Source of the DNA: an uncultured Oscillibacter sp.
Lineage (GTDB): Bacteria; Bacillota; Clostridia; Oscillospirales; Oscillospiraceae
Reading direction: 5' to 3'
Assembly: GCA_905200545.1 (NCBI GenBank)
Contig: CAJKKQ010000002.1
Coordinates: 62,001-126,000, forward strand
DNA length: 64,000 nucleotides
Made by a program: the position numbers and the translations under genes. Of the stretch, positions 10,017 through 18,371 are shown in pieces. How positions within the stretch are numbered: the first letter of the stretch is position 1; each line of letters opens with the position of its first letter. A model generated the notes under the pieces. That model saw only the letters and a program-made list of their open reading frames with translations, was not told the DNA's origin and searched no databases.

Positions 10017-10916
10017 TTACTTGTCCTCGGCGGGAGCGGCAGCAGCAGCGGCCTTGGCGGCAGCGGCCTTCTCGGCCTGAGCCTTCTTGATGGCCTTGTA
10101 CTTCTCCTTCTCCTCGGCGGTGGCAATGGGGAGGATGGCATCCCGGGGGCAGACCTTGGTGCAGAGCTTGCAGCCCACGCACTTTTCGTAGTCGATGACG
10201 GCCACGCCGTTCACCACATGGATGGCGTCCTTCTTGCACTCCTTCTGGCACAGGCCGCAGCCGATGCAGGAGTTGGCGCACACGCTCATGGCGGCCTTGC
10301 CCTTGTCCTGGTTGGCGCAGGCCACGTGGACCTTCTTGGACACGGGGACCTCCGCGATCAGGTGGCGGGGGCAGGCAGCGGCGCAAGCCATGCAGTCGGT
10401 GCACTTATCGGGATCCACCACGGCGGTACCGTTGGGGCCGATAGACATGGCGCCGAACTGGCAGGCCTTCACGCAGGAGCCGAAGCCCAGGCAGCCGAAA
10501 GCGCACTCCAGAGGACCGGCAGCCACCTTGGTGGCGGAGATGCAGTCCTTGACGCCCCGATACTCATAGCGCTTGACGGCGTTGGTGCCGCCGTTGCAGC
10601 GGACGAAAGCAACCTTCCGCTCGCCGGAGGGAGCCTCCTGGCCCATGATGGCGGCGATGGCCGCAGCATTTTCAGGGCCGGCGGGGGCGCAGGCGTTGAC
10701 GGGAGCGGTACCGGCCAGGATGGCGGCAGCGCAGCCGGCGCAGCCGGGATAGCCGCAGCCGCCGCAGTTGGCGCCGGCCAGGTGGCTGAGGATCTGCTCC
10801 TCACGGGGATCCTTCTTGACCTCGAAAACCTTGGAGGCCACGGCCAGGATCAGGCCGAACACACCGCCCAGGATACCCAGAACCAGGACAGCGTACAGAA
10901 CATTCATCATATCCAT
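10017..10916 (-). CDS. rnfB: Rnf complex subunit RnfB (iron-sulfur protein)
   Basis: 299 residues. RnfB receives electrons from reduced ferredoxin for the ion-translocating ferredoxin:NAD+ oxidoreductase. One N-terminal membrane anchor (about residues 5-28) leads to the GANCGGCGYPGCAGCA four-Cys module. Several 4Fe-4S ferredoxin motifs follow (CAFGCLGFGSCVKAC, CTDCMACAAACP, CIGCGLCQKEC, CVGCKLCTKVCP). The C-terminus is a Lys/Ala/Glu-rich tail like the one on RnfC. It is the last gene of rnfCDGEAB, 13 bp after rnfA. Confidence 0.96.
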   Translation of the reverse strand: MDMMNVLYAVLVLGILGGVFGLILAVASKVFEVKKDPREEQILSHLAGANCGGCGYPGCAGCAAAILAGTAPVNACAPAGPENAAAIAAIMGQEAPSGERKVAFVRCNGGTNAVKRYEYRGVKDCISATKVAAGPLECAFGCLGFGSCVKACQFGAMSIGPNGTAVVDPDKCTDCMACAAACPRHLIAEVPVSKKVHVACANQDKGKAAMSVCANSCIGCGLCQKECKKDAIHVVNGVAVIDYEKCVGCKLCTKVCPRDAILPIATAEEKEKYKAIKKAQAEKAAAAKAAAAAAPAEDK

Positions 10917-10929
10917 AATTCAGACCTCC

Positions 10930-11520
10930 TTACCAGACCTTCAGGCCGGAGAAGCCCATGAACGCCAGAGCCATGAGGCCGGCGGTCACCAGAGCGATGG
11001 GGAAGCCCTCGAAGGCCTTGGGATAATCCGCGAACACCAGGCGCTCACGAATGCTGGCGAAGAGCACGATGGCCAGCAGGAAGCCCAGGCCGCCGGTGAT
11101 GCCGTACACCACAGACTCAATGAAGTTGTAGTTGTTCTGCACGTTCAGCAGCACCACGCCCAGCACGGCGCAGTTGGTGGTGATCAGAGGCAGGTAGATG
11201 CCCAGAGCCGTATACAGGGAGGGCATGGACTTCTGCAGGAACATCTCGATGAACTGCACCAGAGCGGCGATGACCAGGATGAAGGCCACGGTCTGCATAT
11301 ACTCCAGGCCCAGGTTCACCAGGATCAGGTTGTTGACGACGAAGCACACGGCGGACGCCAGGCCCATGACGAAGGTCACGGCGATGCCCATACCAACAGC
11401 GGTATCCACCTTCTTGGAAACGCCCAGGAAGGGGCAGCAGCCCAGGAACTGGGAGAAGATGAAGTTGTTGGAGAGAATGGCGCCCAGCGTGATGGCAAGA
11501 AGATTATAGATCTGGTCCAT
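10930..11520 (-). CDS. rnfA: Rnf complex subunit RnfA (membrane)
   Basis: 196 residues, about six transmembrane helices. RnfA and RnfE are homologous subunits with inverted topology that form the membrane core through which ions and electrons pass. Family sequence is clear: [22 protein letters not shown] near the N-terminus (with the conserved Cys) and [17 protein letters not shown] in the second half, which carries the other iron-binding Cys. The gene overlaps the rnfE stop by one base. Confidence 0.96.
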   Translation of the reverse strand: MDQIYNLLAITLGAILSNNFIFSQFLGCCPFLGVSKKVDTAVGMGIAVTFVMGLASAVCFVVNNLILVNLGLEYMQTVAFILVIAALVQFIEMFLQKSMPSLYTALGIYLPLITTNCAVLGVVLLNVQNNYNFIESVVYGITGGLGFLLAIVLFASIRERLVFADYPKAFEGFPIALVTAGLMALAFMGFSGLKVW

Positions 11521-12155
11521 TATTTGCTCTCCTCCTTATTCTTGGATCTGCTCAAAGCCCACTGCATAGCCGCAATCAGGCAGGCCAGCACCAGGAAGCC
11601 GCCCACAGGCAGGGTCAGCATACCGGCGGGGAACTGAGAGGGCAGGATCTGGATGCCCTTGCCGTCGGGGCCCAGGAGGCCGCCGCCGAAGGTACCGGCG
11701 CCCAGGAACTCACGGATGATGCACATGATCAGCAGAACCACGGTATAACCGATGCCCTGGAAGATGCCGTCAAAGAAGGAAGCAGCGATGCCGTTCTTAT
11801 AGGAGAAGGACTCCGCACGGCCCAGGATGATGCAGTTCACCACGATCAGGGGGATGAACACGCCCAGGGAGGCAGCCAGATCCGGCACAAAAGCCTGGAT
11901 CAGCAGGTCCACGCAGGTCACGAAACCGGCGATGACCACGATGAACATGGCGATACGGATCTTATCGGGCACGATCTTGCGGATTGCGGAAATAATGACA
12001 TTGGAGAGGGTCAAAATCACCGTAACGGCCACGCCCATGCCCAAACCGTTGAAAAACGAGGTGGTGATTGCCATGGTGGAGCACATGCCCAGCACCTGCA
12101 CCAGCACGGGGTTGTTGGTAATCAGACCTTCCTTGAATTGTTTACCCAAATTCAT
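11520..12155 (-). CDS. rnfE: Rnf complex subunit RnfE (membrane)
   Basis: 211 residues, about six transmembrane helices, partner of RnfA in the membrane core of the Rnf complex. Conserved elements are [21 protein letters not shown] at the N-terminus, the [26 protein letters not shown] segment, and [18 protein letters not shown] with its Cys. It lies 20 bp after rnfG and is translationally linked to rnfA. Confidence 0.96.
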   Translation of the reverse strand: MNLGKQFKEGLITNNPVLVQVLGMCSTMAITTSFFNGLGMGVAVTVILTLSNVIISAIRKIVPDKIRIAMFIVVIAGFVTCVDLLIQAFVPDLAASLGVFIPLIVVNCIILGRAESFSYKNGIAASFFDGIFQGIGYTVVLLIMCIIREFLGAGTFGGGLLGPDGKGIQILPSQFPAGMLTLPVGGFLVLACLIAAMQWALSRSKNKEESK

Positions 12156-12175
12156 AAGTAGTGTGTCCCCCTTTC

Positions 12176-12790
12176 TCAGCCCAAAGCGGCCACGGCGGCC
12201 AGGGCTGCGTTGATGCCGGTGGTCACGCCGCGGGTAGACACGGTGGCGCCGGTGATGGCCTCCACGTTGGTGCCCACAGCCAGCGTACCGTCAGCGGCGC
12301 TCTTGCCGGCAAACTGATCCAGCACGCCGGTGCCGCTGGCCAGAGGCTCGTTCTCCATGACCTTGGAGCCGATGCCGGCGGTCTCGGAGTTGTCCACGAT
12401 GGACACGCCGGTGACGACGCCGTCGCCGTCCACGCCCACCATCATCTCGATGTTGCCCTGAGAACCGGAGGCAACCACCTTGAGCACATAGCCGGCGCCC
12501 TGGCCGTCATAGAGCTCGGTAAGGGTGCCGCCGGCAGCGGTAGCAGCGTCCACAGCCGCCTGGGGCAGCTCCGCCACAGCCTGGAAGCTGGAGGGATCGG
12601 AGACCACCTCTGCCATGGCCTGCTCAGTCTTCTGCTGATTGATTTGGGCAATGGGGCCCGCGGTAACGCCGTTGACCAGACCCAGCAGGCCTGCCACGAT
12701 GATGCAGGTCACCAGCAGCGTAACGGTGAGCTTGGTGATGTACTTGGGATCCATATCGACCTTTTCCTTGGTCTTCACTTCGTTGCTCAT
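12176..12790 (-). CDS. rnfG: Rnf complex subunit RnfG (covalent FMN)
   Basis: 204 residues. RnfG has one membrane helix (about residues 22-42) and an extracytoplasmic FMN-binding domain that relays electrons. The flavinylation motif TGATVST (residues 180-186) is intact, with Thr183 as the expected attachment site. The start overlaps the rnfD stop by 4 bp. A flavin transferase (ApbE) would be needed and is not in this window. Confidence 0.95.
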   Translation of the reverse strand: MSNEVKTKEKVDMDPKYITKLTVTLLVTCIIVAGLLGLVNGVTAGPIAQINQQKTEQAMAEVVSDPSSFQAVAELPQAAVDAATAAGGTLTELYDGQGAGYVLKVVASGSQGNIEMMVGVDGDGVVTGVSIVDNSETAGIGSKVMENEPLASGTGVLDQFAGKSAADGTLAVGTNVEAITGATVSTRGVTTGINAALAAVAALG

Positions 12791-13809
12791 TTCGCAGCCG
12801 CCTCCTTCTTGTTGGACTTTACGACGCCGAAACGAGCGGGCTTGACGCTCTTGTCAATCAGAGCCACGAAGAGGTTCATGACCATGATGGAGTAGCACAC
12901 GCCCTCGTTATAGGAGCCGAAGTAACGGATAAACACGGTGAACAGGCCGCAGCCGATGCCGAAGATCAGCTGGCCCTTCTTGGTAACAGGAGAGGTGGCG
13001 TAGTCGGTGGCCATGAAGAAGGCACCCAGCATCACGCCGCCGCTGAAGAGGCTGCAGAGCATCCACTCCACGTTGGAGGCACCGGCCTTGGGGAACAGGA
13101 GGGTCAGCACGGCCACGGTGGCAAGATACCCAACGGGGGTCTGCCAGTTGATGACCTTGCGCCAGATGAGGTACACACCGCCGATGAGGATCATCAGGGC
13201 GGAGATCTCACCCATGGAGCCGCCGCAGTTGCCCAGGAACAGGTCGGAGATCTGATAGTTCTCCAGCAGGCCGGCCAGATCGCCGGACTTCATGTAGGCC
13301 AGCGGGGTGGCGGCGGTGACGGCATCCACGGTGCCGCCGAAGAGGGGCGCCTTGCTCTGAGCGGGATCGATCCAGGTGGTCATGACGCTGGCGTAGCTGC
13401 CCAGCAGGAACGCACGGCCGGCCAGGGCGGGGTTGACGAAGTTCTTGCCAATGCCGCCGAAGAGCTGCTTGACCAGCACGATGGAGAAGAAGCCGCCCAC
13501 CACGATCATCCACAGCGGGGTGGAGACGGGGCAGACAAAGGCCAGCAGCATGCCGGTGACGACAGCGCTGAGGTCGCCCACAGACTGGGGCTTCTTCATG
13601 AGCTTGCGATAGAGCCACTCCCAGAACACACAGCCCACCACAGACACCGCCGTCAGCAGCAGGGCCTCGATGCCGAACTTCCAGATGGCCCAAGCCAGAG
13701 CGGGCACCATCGCGATGATGACGTCCAGCATGATGGAGCGGGTATTCTCAGAAGCACGGATGTGGGGGGAAGAAGTGGCAATGAGTTTCAGATTCTTGTA
13801 GTCCGTCAT
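12787..13809 (-). CDS. rnfD: Rnf complex subunit RnfD (membrane, covalent FMN)
   Basis: 340 residues with about nine to ten hydrophobic segments. RnfD carries covalently bound FMN and is implicated in coupling electron flow to ion transport. Typical motifs are SSPHIRASENTRSIMLDVIIA at the N-terminus, GGIGKNFVNPALAGRAFLL, and the flavinylation site VDAVTAATPL with Thr168. It overlaps rnfC by 4 bp and rnfG by 4 bp. Confidence 0.96.
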   Translation of the reverse strand: MTDYKNLKLIATSSPHIRASENTRSIMLDVIIAMVPALAWAIWKFGIEALLLTAVSVVGCVFWEWLYRKLMKKPQSVGDLSAVVTGMLLAFVCPVSTPLWMIVVGGFFSIVLVKQLFGGIGKNFVNPALAGRAFLLGSYASVMTTWIDPAQSKAPLFGGTVDAVTAATPLAYMKSGDLAGLLENYQISDLFLGNCGGSMGEISALMILIGGVYLIWRKVINWQTPVGYLATVAVLTLLFPKAGASNVEWMLCSLFSGGVMLGAFFMATDYATSPVTKKGQLIFGIGCGLFTVFIRYFGSYNEGVCYSIMVMNLFVALIDKSVKPARFGVVKSNKKEAAAK

Positions 13810-15185
13810 TTGTTAGCGGCCTCCTTCTTCTCTTCCTCGGCCTTCTTGGCCGCGGCGGCCTTCTCAGCAGCGGCCTTATCCTTAACCAACTGCTTGCCGG
13901 TCTTGAACATATGAGTCAGATGCACACGGGCGGGGCAGATGTAAGAGCAGGCGCCGCACTCCATGCAGTCCATGATGTGGGCTGCCTCCAGCTCCTCCAC
14001 CATGCCCTTGGAGGCATACTGGAACATAAACAGAGGCTCCAGGTGCATGGGGCAGGCGGCCACGCACTTGCCGCAGCGGATGCACTGGGGGTTCTCCACG
14101 GTCTTCTCCTCGTCCTCGCAGAAGGCCAGCATGGCGCCGGTGCCCTTGGCGACGGGGATGTCCGCGGTATACTGGGCCATGCCCATCATGGGGCCGCCGC
14201 AGATCAGCTTATAGGTGCCGTCCTTCAGGCCGCCGCAGGCATCGAACAGGCAGGAGACCGGGGTGCCGATGGGGCACTCGATGTTCTTGGGCTCCACCAC
14301 GCCGGAGCCGGAGACCGTGACGATCTTCTTCACCACGGGCATGCCGGTGGTGATGGCCCGGAAGATGGCGCAGGTGGTGTTGATGTTGAACACAGCGCAG
14401 CCGATGTTGGCGGGCAGACCGCCGGGAGGCACCTGCTTGCCGGTGATGGCCTGGCAGAGCTGCTTCTCACCGCCCTGGGGGTAACGGCAGCGCAGGGGCT
14501 CCACCACCACGGGGGCCTTCTTCTCGGCAATGACCTTGTTCATGGCGTCAATGCCGTTTTGCTTGTTGTCTTCCACGCCGATGATGACCTTGTCCACGCC
14601 GAACATCTTGGCAAGGTACGTAGCGCCGCCGATGATCTCCTCGGGACGCTCCAGCATGGTGCGGTGGTCACCGGTGATGTAGGGCTCGCACTCGGCACCG
14701 TTGATGATGACGGTATCCACCTTACCGATGCCGCTGGTGATCTTCACGTGGGTGGGGAACGTTGCGCCGCCCATACCGACGATGCCGGCGTTCTTCACGA
14801 TCTCGATCATCTCGTCCACCGTCAGCGCGTCGGGGTTGGCGGGGGCCTGGACTTCCTCAGACAGTTCGTCCTTGAAGTCGTTTTCAATGACGACGGACAT
14901 CATGTTGCCGCCCATGGAATAAGGACGGGGCTCCACTGCCTTGACCGTGCCGGAAACACTGGCGTGGATCGGCGCGCCCAGACCATGGAACTCGCCGATC
15001 TTCTGGCCCACCTTCACGTGGTCCCCGGCTTTGACCAGGGGCGTGCAGGGCGCGCCAAAGTGCATCGACATGGGAATGACCACAACAGCGGGCGGTGCCA
15101 GCTGCTCGATGGCCTTTTCATTGGTCGCGGCCTTCATATCATGGGGATGAACGCCGCCAAAGAAAGCTTGTGCCATTGTCTTCAC
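13806..15185 (-). CDS. rnfC: Rnf complex subunit RnfC (NADH-binding)
   Basis: 459 residues. RnfC is the peripheral subunit where NAD+ is reduced. An N-terminal barrel-like region (FFGGVHPHDMKAAT) precedes the FMN/NADH domain with GMGGATFPTHVK and INGAECEPYITGDHRTM. Two 4Fe-4S motifs follow (CIRCGKCVAACP and CMECGACSYICP). The C-terminus is Lys/Ala/Glu-rich, as in RnfB. It is the first gene of the operon, with a clear promoter about 100 bp upstream. Confidence 0.96.
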   Translation of the reverse strand: MKTMAQAFFGGVHPHDMKAATNEKAIEQLAPPAVVVIPMSMHFGAPCTPLVKAGDHVKVGQKIGEFHGLGAPIHASVSGTVKAVEPRPYSMGGNMMSVVIENDFKDELSEEVQAPANPDALTVDEMIEIVKNAGIVGMGGATFPTHVKITSGIGKVDTVIINGAECEPYITGDHRTMLERPEEIIGGATYLAKMFGVDKVIIGVEDNKQNGIDAMNKVIAEKKAPVVVEPLRCRYPQGGEKQLCQAITGKQVPPGGLPANIGCAVFNINTTCAIFRAITTGMPVVKKIVTVSGSGVVEPKNIECPIGTPVSCLFDACGGLKDGTYKLICGGPMMGMAQYTADIPVAKGTGAMLAFCEDEEKTVENPQCIRCGKCVAACPMHLEPLFMFQYASKGMVEELEAAHIMDCMECGACSYICPARVHLTHMFKTGKQLVKDKAAAEKAAAAKKAEEEKKEAANK

Positions 15186-15285
15186 CTCATTTTTACTCCT
15201 GATAGTGTTCCGGGCCGCCGCCGCCTCCGTTCCGGCGTAAAGGGCACGGGGCGCACCCGGGTGATACTACCACATACTGCGCTTT

Positions 15286-15314
15286 ATTCTACACCCAACT
15301 TTAAAAAATGTCCA
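15286..15314 (-). promoter_or_regulatory. Sigma-A promoter of the rnf operon
   Basis: The minus strand reads TGGACA, a 17-bp spacer and TAGAAT, about 100 bp upstream of rnfC, in the divergent region 15186-15517. Apart from the two promoters noted here I see nothing else in those 332 bases. Confidence 0.75.
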
Positions 15315-15432
15315 GACTGTGAACGACGGTTTTTGTGGAAAAAACGCACTTTCTCGGGGAAACTTTTATAGCTTTCCACATATTTCCTCCTTTTTAACAC
15401 TTCTTAACGCCTCCTTCCCGCCAGAGCCGCAC

Positions 15433-15461
15433 TTGTCAAGGCACTTGAAACATGATACACT
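15433..15461 (+). promoter_or_regulatory. Sigma-A promoter for the DUF975 gene
   Basis: TTGTCA, a 17-bp spacer, TACACT, ending 56 bp before the gene. AAAAGGAGG follows as ribosome binding site. Confidence 0.72.
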
Positions 15462-15517
15462 GAAACGCAACAAAGATTCCGCCGGGATGTGCCCGGAAAA
15501 GGAGGTCTTCCCCTGAC

Positions 15518-16360
15518 ATGATGGCACAACTCATTGACCGCAAGGCCCTCAAGGCCCAGATGAAGGATCTGCTGCGCACCGCCCAGGTGAGTGCCGTGGG
15601 CATGACGGCGCTGTATCTGGCGCTTACGCTGGCTTTGAATTTTGCAGACACCGTGGTGGGTGTCTCCGCGTGGGATCCCCTGGGCACCGCCGGTTCCTCC
15701 GTATTCCTGAATCTCTTTGTCTCCATCCTCACCTGGATGATGGGCATGGTGCTGGGCGCCGGCTTCGTCCTTTACTGCATGGCCGTCCGCCGGGGAGAGC
15801 GGGCGGAGTACATCACCCTCTTTGACGGGTTCTCCACCGTGGGCCGGATCCTGGGGCTCAACATCGTCATGAGCTTTTTCATCGTGCTGTGGTCCATGCT
15901 CTTCGTGATTCCCGGCATCATTGCCGCCTACCGCTACCGCTTCGCCCTCTATAATCTGCTGGAAAATCCGGACATGGGCATCCTGGAGGCCCTGGATCGC
16001 AGCAAGGAACAGACTTACGGCTACAAGGGCCAGCTCTTTTTGCTGGATCTAAGCTATCTGGGCTGGGGGGTGCTGGCCGCTCTGCCGGCTCTTGTCATCA
16101 ACTACTCCGTCACCACCCAGTCCATGTCCGCCCTGCTGGCAAATACCCAGGTGGCCTACACCGGCCTGGCGGCCCTCTCCACGGAGGTCACGGCCCTGGT
16201 GTGCGGCATCTGGAGCCTGGTGGTGTCCCTGTTCTACCTGCCGGTGTACCAGTGCACGGATATCGGCTATTATGAGATCGCCAAACAGACCTGGACCGGC
16301 GGCCAGGATTCCGCCCCCTGGAGCGGCTGGAACCGGGACGACGGTCCCGACGGCCTGTGA
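15518..16360 (+). CDS. DUF975 family integral membrane protein
   Basis: 280 residues with about five to six hydrophobic segments. It belongs by sequence to the DUF975 group of Firmicute membrane proteins, whose function is unknown. Typical features are the N-terminal DRKALKAQMKDLLR amphipathic stretch, FVIPGIIAAYRYRFALYNLLENPD in the middle, and ALDRSKEQTYGYKGQLFLLDLSYLGW. The start has AAAAGGAGG upstream. It is a single-gene unit with its own promoter and terminator, divergent from rnf, so no pathway link is implied. Confidence 0.8.
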   Translation: MMAQLIDRKALKAQMKDLLRTAQVSAVGMTALYLALTLALNFADTVVGVSAWDPLGTAGSSVFLNLFVSILTWMMGMVLGAGFVLYCMAVRRGERAEYITLFDGFSTVGRILGLNIVMSFFIVLWSMLFVIPGIIAAYRYRFALYNLLENPDMGILEALDRSKEQTYGYKGQLFLLDLSYLGWGVLAALPALVINYSVTTQSMSALLANTQVAYTGLAALSTEVTALVCGIWSLVVSLFYLPVYQCTDIGYYEIAKQTWTGGQDSAPWSGWNRDDGPDGL

Positions 16361-16379
16361 TCCCTTTTCCCAGCGTACA

Positions 16380-16420
16380 AGTCCCGGACGGGTTTTAGAA
16401 CCCGCCCGGGACTTTTTTCT
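16380..16420 (+). terminator. Intrinsic terminator
   Basis: GTCCCGG-ACGGGTT stem pairs with AACCCG-CCCGGGAC, followed by TTTTTT. It closes the DUF975 gene. Confidence 0.9.
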
Positions 16421-16443
16421 CTTCCGTCAGCCGCCTGTCAAAA

Positions 16444-16475
16444 ATACCATGGCAGGGATATTCCGAATATGGTAT
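16444..16475 (+). promoter_or_regulatory. Candidate MocR operator dyad
   Basis: ATACCAT, 18 bases, ATGGTAT form a perfect dyad around an inner palindrome ATATTC-C-GAATAT (16458-16470). A possible -10 (TATGAT, 16473) overlaps the right arm. ATACCA is the half-site reported for GabR of the same family, so autoregulation is plausible. Confidence 0.5.
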
Positions 16476-16528
16476 GATCAAATCACGCAAAATACCTCCA
16501 TTCTTTATGGTCAGAGAGGAGGGTTCCC

Positions 16529-17923
16529 ATGCTGACCTATTCCATGGATGCCCGGGGCAATACGCCCCTGTACGAATACCTGTACCGGTGCATCCGGGAC
16601 GACATTCTCTCCGGCGTGCTGGCCGCCGGGGAAAAACTCCCCTCCAAGCGGGCCCTGGCAGATCACCTGCACCTGTCCGTCATCACCGTGGAGGGCGCCT
16701 ATCAGCAGCTGGAGGCGGAGGGCTATATCCGCACCAGCCCCCGCCGGGGATTTTTTGTGCTGCCGGTGGAGCGGACGGCTCCCCCGGCAATCTCCGCCCC
16801 TGCCGCGGCGCCGGAGACGGCGGGGAAAACCTGGCGTCTGGACCTCAAGAGCAACCGGGTGGACACCGCCCGGTTTCCCGTCTCCGTCTGGGCCCGGCTC
16901 ACCCGGCAGGTTCTCAGTGAGGACGGCGGCGCCCTGCTGCGGCCGGTGCCCCACCAGGGCCTGCCCGCCCTGCGGCAGGCCATCGCCCGGGACCTGCGGG
17001 ACTACAAGGGCATGGCCGTCTCGGCAGAGCAGGTGGTGGTGGGCGCCGGTGCGGAGTATCTCTATTTGCTGCTGGCCCAGCTGCTGGGCCCGGACACCGT
17101 GCTGGCGGTGGAGGATCCGGGCTATCCCAAGATCCGCCTGGTATACGGCAAGTGCGGTGCCCGGTGCCGCCCGGTACCTTTGGACAGCCAGGGGCTGGAT
17201 ATGAGTGCCCTGGCCGCCTCCGGTGCCACCGCCGTACACCTGTCTCCTTCCCACCACTATCCCACGGGGCTGGTGACCCCCATCGGACGGCGTCAGGAGC
17301 TGCTGCGCTGGGCATCGGACACCGGCGGTATCATCATTGAGGACGACTACGACAGCGAGTTCCGCTTCTCCGGCCGCCCCATCCCCACCCTTCAGAGCAT
17401 CGACGGCGAGGGCCGGGTGATCTACATGAACACCTTCTCCCAGACCATCTCTCCGGCCATGCGGGTGGGGTTCATGGTACTGCCTCCCCGTCTGCTGGAA
17501 CGCTACCGCCGGGAGCTGGACTTTTACGCCTGCACCGTCCCGGCCCTGGATCAGCACGTGCTGGGCCGCTTTCTTGCCGGAGGCCACTATGAGCAGCATC
17601 TCTCCCGCATGCGCAAGGAGTACCGGGACCGCCGCGCAGGCGTTCTGGAGGCCTTTCGCTCCAGCCCCTTTGCCGGGCGCATCTCCATCTCCGAGCAGGG
17701 AGCGGGGCTCCACTTTCTCCTGAACCTGCGCACCACCCGCTCCGACCAGGTGCTTCGGGCTCGGGCGGAGGAACTGGGGGTACGGCTGGGCTTTTTGTCG
17801 GAGTACGCCGCCGTGCCCGACCCCGCCTACGCCCACACCCTGGTGATCAACTACGCGGGGCTGGACGGCAGCCGCCTGCCGGAGGCCATGGATCTTTTGT
17901 CGGAGGTCTTCGCCGAACCCTGA
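16529..17923 (+). CDS. MocR/PdxR-family regulator without PLP lysine
   Basis: 464 residues. An N-terminal GntR winged helix (about residues 1-75; YEYLYRCIRDDILSGVLAAGEKLPSKRALA) is fused to a fold-type I aminotransferase domain. Such regulators normally bind PLP through a lysine in a TFSK motif to sense B6 or amino compounds. Here the motif reads NTFSQTISPAMRVG, with Gln305 (codon CAG at 17441) in place of lysine, although EDDYDSEFRFSG and SPSHHYPTG are conserved. It may bind PLP non-covalently or another ligand. GAGAGGAGGG precedes the start. No target gene adjoins it. Confidence 0.9.
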   Translation: MLTYSMDARGNTPLYEYLYRCIRDDILSGVLAAGEKLPSKRALADHLHLSVITVEGAYQQLEAEGYIRTSPRRGFFVLPVERTAPPAISAPAAAPETAGKTWRLDLKSNRVDTARFPVSVWARLTRQVLSEDGGALLRPVPHQGLPALRQAIARDLRDYKGMAVSAEQVVVGAGAEYLYLLLAQLLGPDTVLAVEDPGYPKIRLVYGKCGARCRPVPLDSQGLDMSALAASGATAVHLSPSHHYPTGLVTPIGRRQELLRWASDTGGIIIEDDYDSEFRFSGRPIPTLQSIDGEGRVIYMNTFSQTISPAMRVGFMVLPPRLLERYRRELDFYACTVPALDQHVLGRFLAGGHYEQHLSRMRKEYRDRRAGVLEAFRSSPFAGRISISEQGAGLHFLLNLRTTRSDQVLRARAEELGVRLGFLSEYAAVPDPAYAHTLVINYAGLDGSRLPEAMDLLSEVFAEP

Positions 17924-17929
17924 AAACGC

Positions 17930-17967
17930 AGAATGGCCCCCGGGCTAATGCCCGGGGGCCATTTTTT
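17930..17967 (+). terminator. Bidirectional terminator
   Basis: AATGGCCCCCGGGC pairs with GCCCGGGGGCCATT and is followed by a T run. It lies between the convergent mocR-type gene and the thioredoxin gene. Confidence 0.9.
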
Positions 17968-17974
17968 ACAGTTC

Positions 17975-18292
17975 TTACAGGTTCTTGTTGAGGATATCCA
18001 CAAAGACCTGGCCGGGCATGACGCCCACCTTGCGGTCGAACTCCACGCCGTTTTTCAGGAACACCACGGTGGGGATGCTCATGACGCCGAACTGACGGGC
18101 CAGATCCGGCTCCTCATCCACATTCACCTTGCCCACCAGGACCTTGCCCTCAAACTGCTGGGCGATCTCCTCCACCACGGGAGAGAGCATCTTGCAGGGG
18201 CCGCACCAGGAGGCCCAGAAGTCCACCATAGCCACGGGAGCGGCGCTGACTGCCGCCTGGAACTCAGAAGTCTTCAAATGCTTGATTGCCAT
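17975..18292 (-). CDS. trxA: Thioredoxin
   Basis: 105 residues, standard thioredoxin length. It reduces protein disulfides in the cytosol. The active site MVDFWASWCGPCKMLSPVVEEIA, the cis-Pro segment SIPTVVFLKNG, and a C-terminal helix are present. A longer frame to 18544 overlaps the upstream gene and is rejected; AAGGAG lies 10 bases before the ATG at 18292. It is the last gene of an ArsR/reductase/thioredoxin unit and so is the probable partner of the flavoprotein encoded upstream. Confidence 0.95.
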   Translation of the reverse strand: MAIKHLKTSEFQAAVSAAPVAMVDFWASWCGPCKMLSPVVEEIAQQFEGKVLVGKVNVDEEPDLARQFGVMSIPTVVFLKNGVEFDRKVGVMPGQVFVDILNKNL

Positions 18293-18371
18293 AATGATCA
18301 TTCTCCTTATATTAAATGTATATGATTTAGGATGGATAGGATTCTCACAGGATATGCGGAATCCCTCCGAT

